Of a stretch of DNA of 62,945 nt, positions 1 through 9,874 are shown piece by piece (position 1 is the stretch's first letter; each line of letters starts with the position of its first letter). Source of the DNA: Cymbomonas tetramitiformis (taxonomy: Eukaryota > Chlorophyta > Pyramimonadophyceae > Pyramimonadales > Pyramimonadaceae); NCBI GenBank assembly GCA_001247695.2, contig LGRX02035357.1, positions 1 through 62,945 of the forward strand, written 5' to 3'. A program made the position numbers and the translations under genes. A model generated the notes under the pieces. It did not search any database. It saw only the letters and a program-made list of their open reading frames with translations, and was not told the origin of the DNA.

Positions 1-102
1 CAGGCCTGGTCATAGTCCTCAGTACGCTAACAGTGGCAGGTCTGGTCATAGGCTTTGGAACGCTAACAGTGGCAGGCCTGGTCATAGACCTGGAGAATGC
101 TG
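1..102. repeat. 36-bp tandem repeat, about 3 copies
   Basis: Units beginning with CAGG(C/T)CTGGTCATAG start at 1, 37 and 73. The array is cut by the window edge, so its true length is unknown. Confidence 0.85.
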
Positions 103-744
103 CAGGGGTGGACTGGTGACTTGTTAGCGCTTTGGCTCTGAGCATGGCGGCGGAGGCCGCGCACTGCAGTGCACGCTTTGCAGTGTCCAATGCAGTAGCG
201 CCTGCAGCGTCAGTGTCACGGGCACGCATATCTGGTCTCTCCTCGCCGAATGCAGCGGCCAAGCCAGTCCTGCAGACGGGGAGGCATGTGCAGGGCTCGG
301 CGAGCGTGTTCGAGGTATCCGGGGCCCGGGCGAACCTTGCGTGCCCTGTGTGCTGGGCAGAGTCGACTGCGATGAATACTCAGCCGTGGAAGCACAGCTC
401 GCTGCCGGCCACTCCAGCTCCATTTCTTCCGTCCTCGGACGCTTTTGCGGGGTTTGTGCCCCGGCTCCGCCTCCTCTGTAGGGCGCGATCCTGCTCGTGC
501 TACGACCCAACAGCTGCCACATCCAACCCCCTTCCTCCCCTGGCCCCTTCATTCCCCCCACCCCGCATCCACCCAGCTAGCATTCCACATACTCGCCGGT
601 CAAGTCGAGCGTCTCCGCGGGCGCGCGCCAAGACGGGGGTGCATGCCGGCACTTCTCCTGTCCGCTGAGGGGCACTGCAGGAACTGGGCTGCACTTGTGG
701 AAGCTGTGTTCGCGTGGAGGGGGATTGGGGCGGGGCGAGGACAG

Positions 745-1010
745 GCCGCAGACGAGGACGAGGAGTGCCTGGGCGCGGCCGTTAGCGCGAGGGCCCCGCA
801 CCTCCAGCCTGTCTTTATTCATCATCACTTTGAGGTTGGTGACCAGCAGGCGCGTCCCCTCCTCCTCAGCCCCCGCCACAGGCGCGCTGCTGCGAGAGGA
901 TGATTGGACAGGGTCGGAGGGGGGCCTGGCGGGCAGCTGGAGGGGGTCCAGGATGGTGCACGCGTCGGCCGCGCTGTGGGCCATCTTCAGCTTGACGCAC
1001 GCGCTGCACG
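745..1010 (-). CDS. Coding-like island, minus strand, unidentified
   Basis: I do not recognise this product. One minus-strand frame stays open and reads like a soluble protein (LKMAHSAADACTILDP, then LLVTNLKVMMNKDRLEVRG), unlike the Pro/Arg/Gly-rich shadows in the other frames. Exon edges could not be fixed. It may be a downstream exon of the large minus-strand gene that starts near 15587, or a separate gene. The surrounding 1-750 shows no convincing coding sequence. Confidence 0.25.
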
Positions 1011-1398
1011 CAGATTCGCAGCCGCGACCCAAATGTGAGCTCCCACACTGGAGGCCCCACGGTGAGCTCCCACACCGCACTGCAAAAGGCGGCGACCACG
1101 TTTTGTACGGCAGGTCCGCTGTGACAGCAATCGGAACATCTGTTGGCGACCGGTCCTTTAAAAAAACAGTGAACGAAAGCCCCTCGGTCCGTCGAAATCC
1201 GACATCGAATCTCCTAGCCACTCCAAAGAGACTGCAGCAAGGAGCGGCGGCGTGTGCAAGCTCCCTCGCGCTAGGTTCACTGGGATCTCCATCCGCAGTC
1301 ATCAGCAAACCGCAGAGGTCAGATTGTCATACTCCTCCTGGCCTTCTGCCACGCTCTCCCAGCGTGATCAACACCCATTTGCTCGCAAGACTCGTCCG

Positions 1399-1470
1399 CA
1401 CGTCATCAGCACGTCATCAGCACGTCATCAGCACGTCATCAGCACGTCATCAGCACGTCATCAGCATGTC
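1399..1470. repeat. 11-bp tandem repeat (CGTCATCAGCA)n
   Basis: About six uninterrupted copies of CGTCATCAGCA; each carries a CACGTCA core. It lies in non-coding GC-rich DNA. The core resembles bZIP/CREB-type sites, but tandem copying by replication slippage explains it without a regulatory role. Confidence 0.9.
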
Positions 1471-1575
1471 AGGAAATGCTCTCCTCCCTACTGACCAGCG
1501 TTGGTCGTAGAGACGCACGGAGAGCGAGGGGCGCGGAATCAAAGGAGAGCTCCAAATGACGCAATAATGCTAATA

Positions 1576-2031
1576 TTAATAATGCTGCGCCAGCGTGTGC
1601 GTGGCCGCCACGTGGGCGATCTGGCGCACTGCAGCGGCAGCGCAATGCCCGAGCATCGAGAGGGCAAAGGGAGGGGTGGTCAACCCTGCAATGCTGGCGG
1701 GTCGCAAGCTGGTGAGACCAGCACGGCTGCGCGGGCAAGGGCCAGACGGGAGCGGTGAAAGCCACTCCAAGGGGGGCGAGGGGGGGTGTGGGAAAGCACA
1801 CCCGGAGGGGGCGCTCCGCGAGCTCGCGAGATGCAGGAAGCAGAAGTTGACGACGGAGGCGCGCTGAGCACCGCCCTCGGAGGCCACGGCGCGCTTGACC
1901 GGCGTCACGCCCGAGGTGGGGTCTTTGGCCACCGCCACACCCATGAGATCTGCAGGGGCGCTAAGGAAGGACTTTGTGGACGGTGGCGGGCTCGTTGCGG
2001 CCTTTGCCGCATTCAGGCGCAGGGGGTGCAC
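1576..2031 (-). CDS. Coding-like island, minus strand, unidentified
   Basis: The minus-strand frame includes the stretches PADLMGVAVAKDPTSGVTPV and QRASVVNFCFLHLASS, then, after a GC-rich interval, MLGHCAAAAVRQIAHVAATH, which has the look of a helical (HEAT/ARM-like) repeat. The proline-rich text between them is probably intron. No splice chain could be proven. Either an exon cluster of the large minus-strand gene or an independent gene. Confidence 0.3.
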   Translation of the reverse strand: MHPLRLNAAKAATSPPPSTKSFLSAPADLMGVAVAKDPTSGVTPVKRAVASEGGAQRASVVNFCFLHLASSRSAPSGCAFPHPPSPPLEWLSPLPSGPCPRSRAGLTSLRPASIAGLTTPPFALSMLGHCAAAAVRQIAHVAATHTLAQHY

Positions 2032-2085
2032 AGGGGGTGCACAGGGGGTGCGCAGGGGGTGCGCAGGGGGTGCGCAGGGGGTGCG
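2018..2085. repeat. 11-bp tandem repeat (CAGGGGGTGCG)n
   Basis: Six G-rich copies of CAGGGGGTG(C/A)(G/A). The G-runs could form G-quadruplexes on the plus strand. Confidence 0.9.
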
Positions 2086-2879
2086 GTATGCGGGGCTGGA
2101 GCGGTGCGCAAGCCGCCGACTGACTCACAGCCAGGATGCGCCGAGCCCCACGTCGACTCTGCTGACCTACGCGGGTACGCACAGTGTCGGTCGTTATGCT
2201 GCGGCTCCGCGCATCGCGCCAGCCGCGCGGTATCAACCGGCCGTGGACGGGAGCTCCCCCTCCCCGCGACCTATCACTCAAGTGCGCAGGCCAGGCTCCC
2301 AGCATCGCCGCGCTTCCCTACAGGCGCGTGTGCGTGTGGCTGATCCTTGGACCGACTCCTTTGGCATCATCACATAACCAGAAAGGATCAGCTGCACTAT
2401 GTACCCACGCCGGGGATCAACGGATTCAGCACACCCTTCGGGACACTTGTCCGGAATCTCCGGAGCTCACTCGTGAAGAATGGGACCCCTTAAGCCTCGC
2501 TGAGCCACCCGAGCCCCTCTGCATTCGCAACGCCAGCGCACTGCTGGCTTGTGCCTGAAGCTGGCTCATCCCTGCCCCCCGAGCTGCGCGAGCCATATCT
2601 CCACCACCAAGCCCACGCGCAGGACCGCCCCTCTGCTCCTTGAGCCTCACTGGGCCACCTGAGCCCCTCTGCAACTGCCCTACCGGCGCACTGCCGCTGT
2701 GTCTCTGAAGCCGGCTCACCTCCGCCAATCGAGCCACCCCTTCACCACCAAGCCCACATTCGGGACCACCCGGCTGCCCCCTCCACGCCCCAGAGCCTGG
2801 TCTCAATATAGTGTGTGTGTGTGTTCCATGCGTGCCGTAACAGCAACCACAGTAAAAAGGATACGGACAGTTTTCCCCA

Positions 2880-3160
2880 CCCACTGCGTGGGGCATGCCA
2901 GCACATCGTCCGGGGTCACGAAGCTTTCAGAGCACGGTGTCGAGGGGGCGGCCAACGAGGGCGTCTCTTGGGCAGCTGGAGACGGCGCTGCACAGGCTGG
3001 CGGCGTGCAGCTGATGGAGTTCTCGGGTGGGACTATGGCTCGGGCCTTCGGGATGGGGGGTCGGGTCGCATTAGCGCTGGCGGCAGCGAGGATGGAGGGG
3101 AGCCTATGGGCCTCGAGGGCCTCGGTGGCATCGCAAAGCGCGGCGTACTCCTGCCCCTCC
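2880..3160 (-). CDS. Probable exon, minus strand, unidentified
   Basis: A possible acceptor (GGGGCAG) precedes a frame beginning EYAALCDATEALEAHRLPSI. It runs through an Ala/Pro-rich section to SESFVTPDDVLACPTQW, where a GTGGGG donor is possible. Amino-acid usage is protein-like and differs from the flanking low-complexity DNA. It is probably one exon of a large minus-strand gene; no family was recognised. Confidence 0.3.
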
Positions 3161-3820
3161 ACCCCCTCCCACCTCGCCCCAAACCCACCCCCAATTGAAT
3201 CGCAAGGGCGGCATACCGCCCCACCTCCCCCCACCCTCCACTAATCGCAGCGCACAGAGCGCCGGACTTCTGTCCATCATCTCCCCTCGCCCCACTCCTC
3301 CACGCCCTTCCCCCATTGGTGTACACACAAAGCGCGATTCGCGGCATACTCAACAATTCAAGGCTCTCCCCCGCAGAGCTCCAACTTTCGGCTGCGTCAC
3401 CGTTCATTATCCGGCAAGCGCAGGACCCTGCGCGCCGCGATCGTGACGAACCTCCGGGCGCACATGCACACGGTCCTCGGTCGCAGCGCGAGGCCCGTGC
3501 CTAAACAAGTAAGGCTCAGCCCATCCGCCCGCCCCAACAGGCTCTCCCGCACACCTCGGGGGGGGGGAAGAGGGCGGTGCTGTGTAGCCCCCTCCCAGGC
3601 CCATAGAACGGTCGACCGCAGTCTGCCCAAAGGCACGAAGGTGCCAGGATGGCGCGGATACTACCAAAGTCCAGAGATTCGATCGTCGCAGAGCAGACGC
3701 GCGTGGAGTCCTATCCTACAGCCAGCCCAGAGAGTCCTCTGTGCGGGTCTGCCTACGCGCGTGCGGGTGGGCGCTGAGGCATATGCGTAGCACACAGCCT
3801 CACCTGATACAGGCCTCGCA

Positions 3821-4170
3821 GACCGCGCCAAGGTGTGCCGCCTGTCCCCACGTCCCCGCCCTCTGCATCAATCCTCTGATCTTTCCCGGCATGTTCCTGC
3901 AACCAAACCCTGAATGCAGGCATCACTTTGATAGAGCTCACACCCCCCTCCTGCTCCAAAGCCTCCAACGCCCCTAGCGGCACATCATTCCCGTCACGCA
4001 CGGCCTCCCCCGCCTTGATGTGAGAGGGGGTGAGGGGCGTCCCTCACCGGAGAGGCAGGAGTGCAGCGTCGGGAGCAGGCGGTCCCGCACGACTCCCCGC
4101 AGCTCTGGGCCGAGACCTGCCACCTTCCTCGCCAACTGTAGTGTCTGCACTGCCACCTGGCGTTCCCCCG
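3821..4170 (-). CDS. Two probable exons, minus strand, unidentified
   Basis: The upstream piece (about 4042-4160) follows an AACGCCAG acceptor and reads VAVQTLQLARKVAGLGPEL then VVRDRLLPTLHSCLS, ending at a GTGAGG donor; it looks like a helical repeat. The downstream piece (about 3821-4010) reads GNDVPLGALEALEQEGGVSS, then SIKVMPAFRVWLQEHAGKDQ, and ends GLYQ at a strong CAG/GTGAGG donor. The phases of the two pieces could not be reconciled, so a small exon or an error lies between them. Family unknown. Confidence 0.35.
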
Positions 4171-4734
4171 AGCACCCACGCACATCCCGCGAGCTTTGGC
4201 CTAGGGGACGGCATCAACCAGAGGCCGTGGACAGAAAGGGGCGCCGCGTCTGCCACGTGTGCCGCGTCTCCCACGTGTGCCACGTCCGCCACGTGCGCGC
4301 GCTGCTCCCTCTGGACATTGTTTCGAAGCTGAACAAACATCGACGAGGGGCCGCCGCTTTCGCTGCTCCGCGAGTCAGTACGCGCGTGTAACCGTCCGTA
4401 CCGTGCCACCTGCTTGCCTCAGGACACCGTTCGTTGTCACCGGAACGCGCCTTTGCAGGTAATCGCCCGGATACCTGGCGCTTCACCCAGCGGGCCAGCG
4501 CGCCAGACCCCCCTTGCGAGCCCCCCTGAAGTGCAGGCTCCGAGGGGCCGGCTTCACGGGTGACGCGCCGCCGGGGGGGGTGGTGGGACAGAGATGAGAC
4601 CCGCGGCAGGCCCGCAGGGGGGGCAGGGGGGGCCACGGAGATCATGCTCTCGCGCAACTCTGCTGCTGCGGACCCGAGCCTGGCGCTGGAGTCCGGTCTT
4701 CCCAGTAGCAAGGCTGGCGGGTAAATAGGCGGGA

Positions 4735-4752
4735 GAGGGGGGGGGGGGGGGG
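4735..4752. repeat. Poly-G tract
   Basis: An uninterrupted run of G next to other G-rich sequence. A likely sequencing weak point and G-quadruplex candidate. Confidence 0.8.
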
Positions 4753-5577
4753 AGTGGAGGGGGGTCCTCGGAACAAGGGTAGTGGGCGAAGGGCTCGCCT
4801 TGGCTGCTCGCAGCGTCTCCTGAGCTGGCGTCAGGCCCCCGTCACCTGGAGGGGCAGAGATGGCGCTGCTGGCTTGTGGAGCCGCGCCGGCAGTCACCCC
4901 GGGAGACTGACCAGAGCCGCCCACTGGGCCCCCGGTGCAGGGTCCTCTCAACTTTCCCATCGCCCGATCGATGTGTGCTTTTACACTCCTGGGGCGTCCC
5001 CACTCCCCCCATCGTCCACTCCGTGGGTGCGTCGCCTCGGCTGACCACGGGCGCTGGTTTCCCAGCAGCAAGGGAAGAGCAGCCCGCCAGAACCCCGGAG
5101 AGCTCTTCCCCATGGACGCCATGCAGCCGGAGGGAGCGGCACCGCAGCAAAAAGAAGAAAGTGAATAAGGTCTCAGGCTGGCAGACAGGTGAACCCAGCT
5201 GAGGCAGGTGCGTGTGGAGGGGACGAGGCAGGTGAAGGGAGGTGGGGGGAGGGGGGGCAGTGTCCCATGGTGAATATGGAGGGGAGGCGTGTGAACAGGG
5301 GATTGGGGAGGCAGCTGACTGGGGGCGCAGGCGGATGCATGGCACAGAAGGCAGCTGGATGGTGGGACGGGCAGCCGAGCAGGTGGGAAAGCAGGTGGGC
5401 AACAGGCCGGGGCCGCGGGGCTGAGAAGGGGGGGGCAGCGTGTAGGCGGGAAGTAGCCCCAGGGGGAGGCCGCTCCACCAAGGGGAGCAGCGCCGCGCCT
5501 GTTCCCCGACTATGTTCTCGAAGGCTTCCTGGGGGAGGCGGCCCAGCAGACGAAGAGGCTCCCCGCCGCCCGGCCCC

Positions 5578-5770
5578 AGCAGATCTGACCCCGCACCGGC
5601 CCAGCAACGAAAGAGGCTCCCCTGCACCGCCCGGCACCAGCAGACCTGACCCCGGCACCGGCCCAGCAGACTAAAGAGGCTCCCCTGCACCGCCCCAGCA
5701 CCAGCAGACCTGACCCCGGCACCGGCCCAGCAGACGAAAGAGGCTCCCCTGCATCGCCCCGGCACCACGC
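5578..5770. repeat. About 64-bp tandem repeat, 3 copies
   Basis: Repeats of AGCAGACCTGACCCCGGCAC followed by GGCCCAGCAGAC, AAAGAGGCTCCCCTGCAC and CGCCC. Copies differ by a few bases and small indels. They create repetitive open frames in both directions, which I take as artefacts of the repeat. Confidence 0.85.
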
Positions 5771-6739
5771 CAGCCGCCGCCGTCTGTGTCGCCCTCGGTC
5801 GCCCTCGGTCCTGCGCCGAGCCGCCGATGCCGAAGACTGCCCAGCGATGCCGCCGCAGGACCCCGCAGACACCTGGACCCTGTCCGGACCCCGCTGCGCG
5901 AGAGCTTCCTCGCGCCGCCCCGCCGGCTAGAAGCCCCGCACAATCAGCGTGGCACAGCAGAACCTGGCCGCCAGGCCGTGCCGCCGGGTGCAAGCGTGGA
6001 CACTCCTCCGCCCGGGCTGCCGCCCACCGGGCTCGATGGCAGAGCCGACCCTCCCTACCGCCGTCCTAAGTCTCCGCTGAGAGCCGAGCACCAGCGCTTC
6101 GCTCCGGTACCCCTCCTCAGGAGCTCGCGGGCGCACTTATGCTATCCCGTCCGATCGCGCATGACGCGACATGCATAATTGGGCCGCTCGCGTGGCGCAT
6201 CGCCAAGCTGAAAGAAAGGCCGCGGTGATATGCTGACCTGTAAGTGCTTCACATCGGTGTCGTCTACTGGCGAGAAAGCATTTGATGGGAGGTGGGCCAC
6301 GTGGCAGGCCGTCCATTCCCGGACAGCCACGAGAGGGCCTGCACCCGTCCGTGCCGCTCAGTCGAGTGGCACCCCGCTTGGAGGTGCGCAGCGCCCGGTC
6401 GCACCGGCCGCTGCCGCGCGCTCAGGAGCTGCTACGTGCCACGTGAGCGTCCTCAGGCACGGCTCACGAGGGCAGCAGGGGGCCAATGAGAAGTGCCGAG
6501 CCCAAAGGCCGGTGGCGCAGCATGGGAGTCGCAGACAAGGGGGGGATGAGGGGCGCAGGCATGGAGATCGCAGCCAGTTAGGGAGGGCGTGCGCGGTGGT
6601 GGCAATCAGGCGCCAGGCGAGGTGTCCGCGGAGCGGATGGCAGGCGCAAGGGTGAAAATTCAGGGAGGGGGGTGGTAATTGAGAGAGGGGGGGGTGTTGT
6701 AGGCAGGGGCGTCCAAGCGGGTGGGCAGCGAGGGGGCGG

Positions 6740-7110
6740 GCAGGGAGGAGGGCGGGTGTGGCCGGGGTGTAGCGGACCGGACAAGCTCAGCGGGCACGCC
6801 GCCACAGCACACGGTGGCGACGTTGCACAGCAGCGCTCCAGAAATGTCCACACCGCCACCGCGAACACCGGCTCCGGCACGGGCTCCCTCGCTCTGCAGC
6901 AGCTGCCTGCTTGGCCGGGCGCCACCGCTCACTTCGTCCCGGCGTCCGCCCTCGGCCTCCTGAGTCCCCCCGCCCTCGCCACCTCCACCCCGGTCACTGG
7001 TCACTGGGCTACCTTCGAGCCCTGTCAGCACTTCGGCAGCAGGTCCCTCGAGACTGCGGGGGCACCCGAGACGAAAAAGTTCCAGGTGATGATGGCCACC
7101 TCCATCAGTG
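6740..7110 (-). CDS. Coding-like island, minus strand, unidentified
   Basis: Two minus-strand stretches look coding: MEVAIITWNFFVSGAPAVSR (about 7040-7105) and GVDISGALLCNVATVCCGGV followed by PAELVRS (about 6775-6860). They are in different frames, and a short intron or an error between them is needed. This is consistent with more exons of the large minus-strand gene. Confidence 0.3.
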
Positions 7111-7324
7111 ACTTATTAAACGCCCATATATGGCAGAGCTACAACATCCGGTCTGGTTTTGGTCAACACGCACAACTGTTATCTTCGTACAGAATTCTCG
7201 ATGATTCCACGACGAGCTGGTGCTTAAGTGTCCATCTAACGCCATCCGTTGGCACCGGCTGCATTCCGAGTCGCCTGGGTATCATGCCACATGCGACCAA
7301 TACTAGGTTTCTCCGGGGGAATGA

Positions 7325-7640
7325 AGCCGTCACCCTCCCCCCGTCACCCTCAGGCCATCATCCTCAGGCCATCACCCTCAGCACATCACCCTCGCACATC
7401 ACCCTCAGCACATCACCCTCAGGCCATCACCCTCGCACATCACCCTCAGGCCATCACCCTCAGCCATCACGCCGCACATCACCCTCAGCACATCACCCTC
7501 AGGCCATCACGCTCAGCACATCACCCTCAGCACAGCATCCTCAGGCCGTCAACCTCAGGATGTCAACCTTAAACTCAGACTGTCATCCTCAGGCCGTCAC
7601 GCTCAGTCTCAGGCGGCCGTCACGCTCAAAGCAGTCACGC
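7325..7640. repeat. Minisatellite of CATCACCCTCAG-type units
   Basis: Irregular tandem array of CATCACCCTCAGC/GCACATCACCCTCAGG units about 11-16 bp long, becoming degenerate (GTCACGCTCAG) toward 7640. No coding evidence; all frames read as low complexity. Confidence 0.9.
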
Positions 7641-7701
7641 TCAGTCTCAGGCCGTATTGCAAGGCGTTCTAGAGCATGAGGCCGTGCTTAAAGTCGACCG
7701 A

Positions 7702-8665
7702 CATCAGTTGTACGCGTAGATAATGTGTGCGCACGCACCTCGCCCAGCCCCGGCATTCCGTCCACACGCATACTATCTGTAGCGTTTCCGCCATCAGTTG
7801 TACGCGCAGATAATGTGTGCGCACGCACCTCGCCCAGCCCCGGCATTCCGTCCACACGCATACTATCTGTAGCGTTTCCGCCATCAGTTGTACGCGCAGA
7901 TAATGTGTGCGCATGCACCTCGCCCAGCCGCAACGACGGTGAGTGTTCCCACTCCACACGCATAGGCAGCGGGTTCCCATAAGGAGGTCGGCCCTGTGTG
8001 TACCAGCCTTCACCCTGATAGGGTGTTGGGAATTGAACATTCCTGAAAGGGTAATGTTCAGTCCAGGTGTGTAATGGTAATGGCGCCGCTGCATCGGTGG
8101 GTGCAGCCGATGGTGTCATATACTGCACCGGCTGATCCGCTGTCCACGGTGGTGGTATTGGCCCTCCTGGATATAAACTGCCGCACCCGTTTATATCCAG
8201 GAGGGCCAATACCACCACCGTGGACAGCGGATCAGCCGGTGCAGTATATGACACCATCGGCTGCACCCACCGATGCAGCGGCGCCATTACCATTACCCAC
8301 CTGGACTGGACATTACCCTTTCAGGAATGTTCAATTCCCAACACCCTATCAGGGTGAAGGCTGGTACACACAGGGCCGACCTCCTTATGGGAACCCGCTG
8401 CCTATGCGTGTGGAGTGGGAACACTCACCGTCGTTGCGGCTGGGCGAGGTGCATGCGCACACATTATCTGCGCGTACAACTGATGGCGGAAACGCTACAG
8501 ATAGTATGCGTGTGGACGGAATGCCGGGGCTGGGCGAGGTGCGTGCGCACACATTATCTGCGCGTACAACTGATGGCGGAAACGCTACAGATAGTATGCG
8601 TGTGGACGGAATGCCGGGGCTGGGCGAGGTGCGTGCGCACACATTATCTACGCGTACAACTGATG
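7702..8665. repeat. Near-perfect palindrome: 477-bp arms, 10-bp spacer
   Basis: Positions 7702-8178 are the reverse complement of 8189-8665, around the 10-bp spacer 8179-8188. I found two mismatches between the arms, so they are not literally identical. The outer part of each arm contains three copies of a 90-bp tandem unit (starts 7702, 7792, 7882 in the left arm). Because 90 is a multiple of three, frames in both directions stay open and read as 30-residue repeats. The inner arm encodes a Pro/Tyr-rich stretch (GGPIPPPWTADQPVQYMTPS) that could be a gag or gene remnant. No target duplication was found outside the arms. Confidence 0.95.
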
Positions 8666-9373
8666 ACGGTACAACTGACTACATGCTGCAGCAAAACGCC
8701 GTCTCGAGGCTCCGAGCACTTGGAGGCCGCGGACACGCTGAATGCTCAGAGGCGGCATCCGCTTTGAAGCAGGGGGCGCTGGCAGGAACAACACCTGATT
8801 GGCTGCCAGGCGTGCACCTTGCACGGCACTCTGCCGCACACAGTTGACCTTTCCCAGGAGCTCGTCCACCTGCACCCATCGCACCCCTCGCCCCCTCAAG
8901 GCCTAAGGCACCCCGCTATCCTGTGCAAGAGCCCTCTCGGCGCAACCCTCGGCGCCCTCAGCGCCGCTTGCGCCCTCTACCCGCCGCTGCCCAGCGCAGG
9001 GCATTGCACAACCATGGGGAGAATGCCTCGCCGGGAAACAATGCAAGCGATACTGTGGGAGAGTCATCTGTGAGATATATCGATTGGTTCACGCTGGCGG
9101 AGGCCTCGGTGGGGGCCATCGCAGCTCGCCAAGGGCATGACGCAATGACGCATCTGTTGGATGACGCCAGAGACTTTGTGGATGAGAAGTCTCAGGATCG
9201 ATGGACGGGAATCAACGGATGAAAAATGAAACGATCATCCGCAGCAAGCATGCGGTCCTCTTTGCACCTCCGCGCTTGCCCTCGCGGCCGGGCGAGTCGT
9301 CCACGGGCGGCCTCCCGGGCGGCAGGGGGCAGGAATACCGCCATGTGAGCCTTGCGCCTTGTGCAGCCCCCAA

Positions 9374-9744
9374 GCAGGGGGGTTATTGAGAATAACGTCG
9401 CGAACATGGATGGTATGCCCTCGAGTCGGGTGATACCATCCATGTCGCGAGATGGAATACCATCCATGTCCAAAGATGTCCAAAGTATAGGATAACTTTT
9501 TACGATATTTCTCAAAAAAATAAAAAATTCTGACCGGGCCAATGGTGGCTTCTCGACGAGAGCTCCATAGTTTTGAAATAATTTTAAGATTCGGACGGTG
9601 AAAAAGTTGGTAAATTCAGGTCAAAGATTGATCGAACGTGATGAAACAGACATGGGTGGTATTCAGCTCGAGTGGGATGGTATTCGGGCACTATTCAGGC
9701 CGAATACTATCCTCCTCAGACGTTATTCTCAATAACCCCCCTGC
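9374..9744. mobile_element. 371-bp AT-rich terminal-inverted-repeat element (MITE-like)
   Basis: A 25-bp perfect inverted repeat bounds the element (9374-9398 and 9720-9744; core GGGGGGTTATTGAGAATAAC). The interior is clearly AT-richer than the flanks and has no coding capacity. Just inside the left end, CGCGAACATGGATGGTAT and its inverted copy near 9433-9450 form a second hairpin. No unambiguous target duplication was found, so the superfamily is unknown. Confidence 0.8.
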
Positions 9745-9874
9745 CAGGCTTGACGCTACTCCTCACCAGGCCGGTGATCGGCATCGACTTCCGCCACACA
9801 AGCCTTGGTGGACCTAGCGCTGAGGGGGCTGGGTGCGCCCGCGGGGGCACTGCGGGAGGCGGGGCGCGGCGCAC

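Noticed and set aside
7688..8847. Two long opposite-strand ORFs with the same protein sequence
   Set aside because: They are generated by the palindrome and its 90-bp in-frame repeat; no splice or start evidence supports a gene pair.
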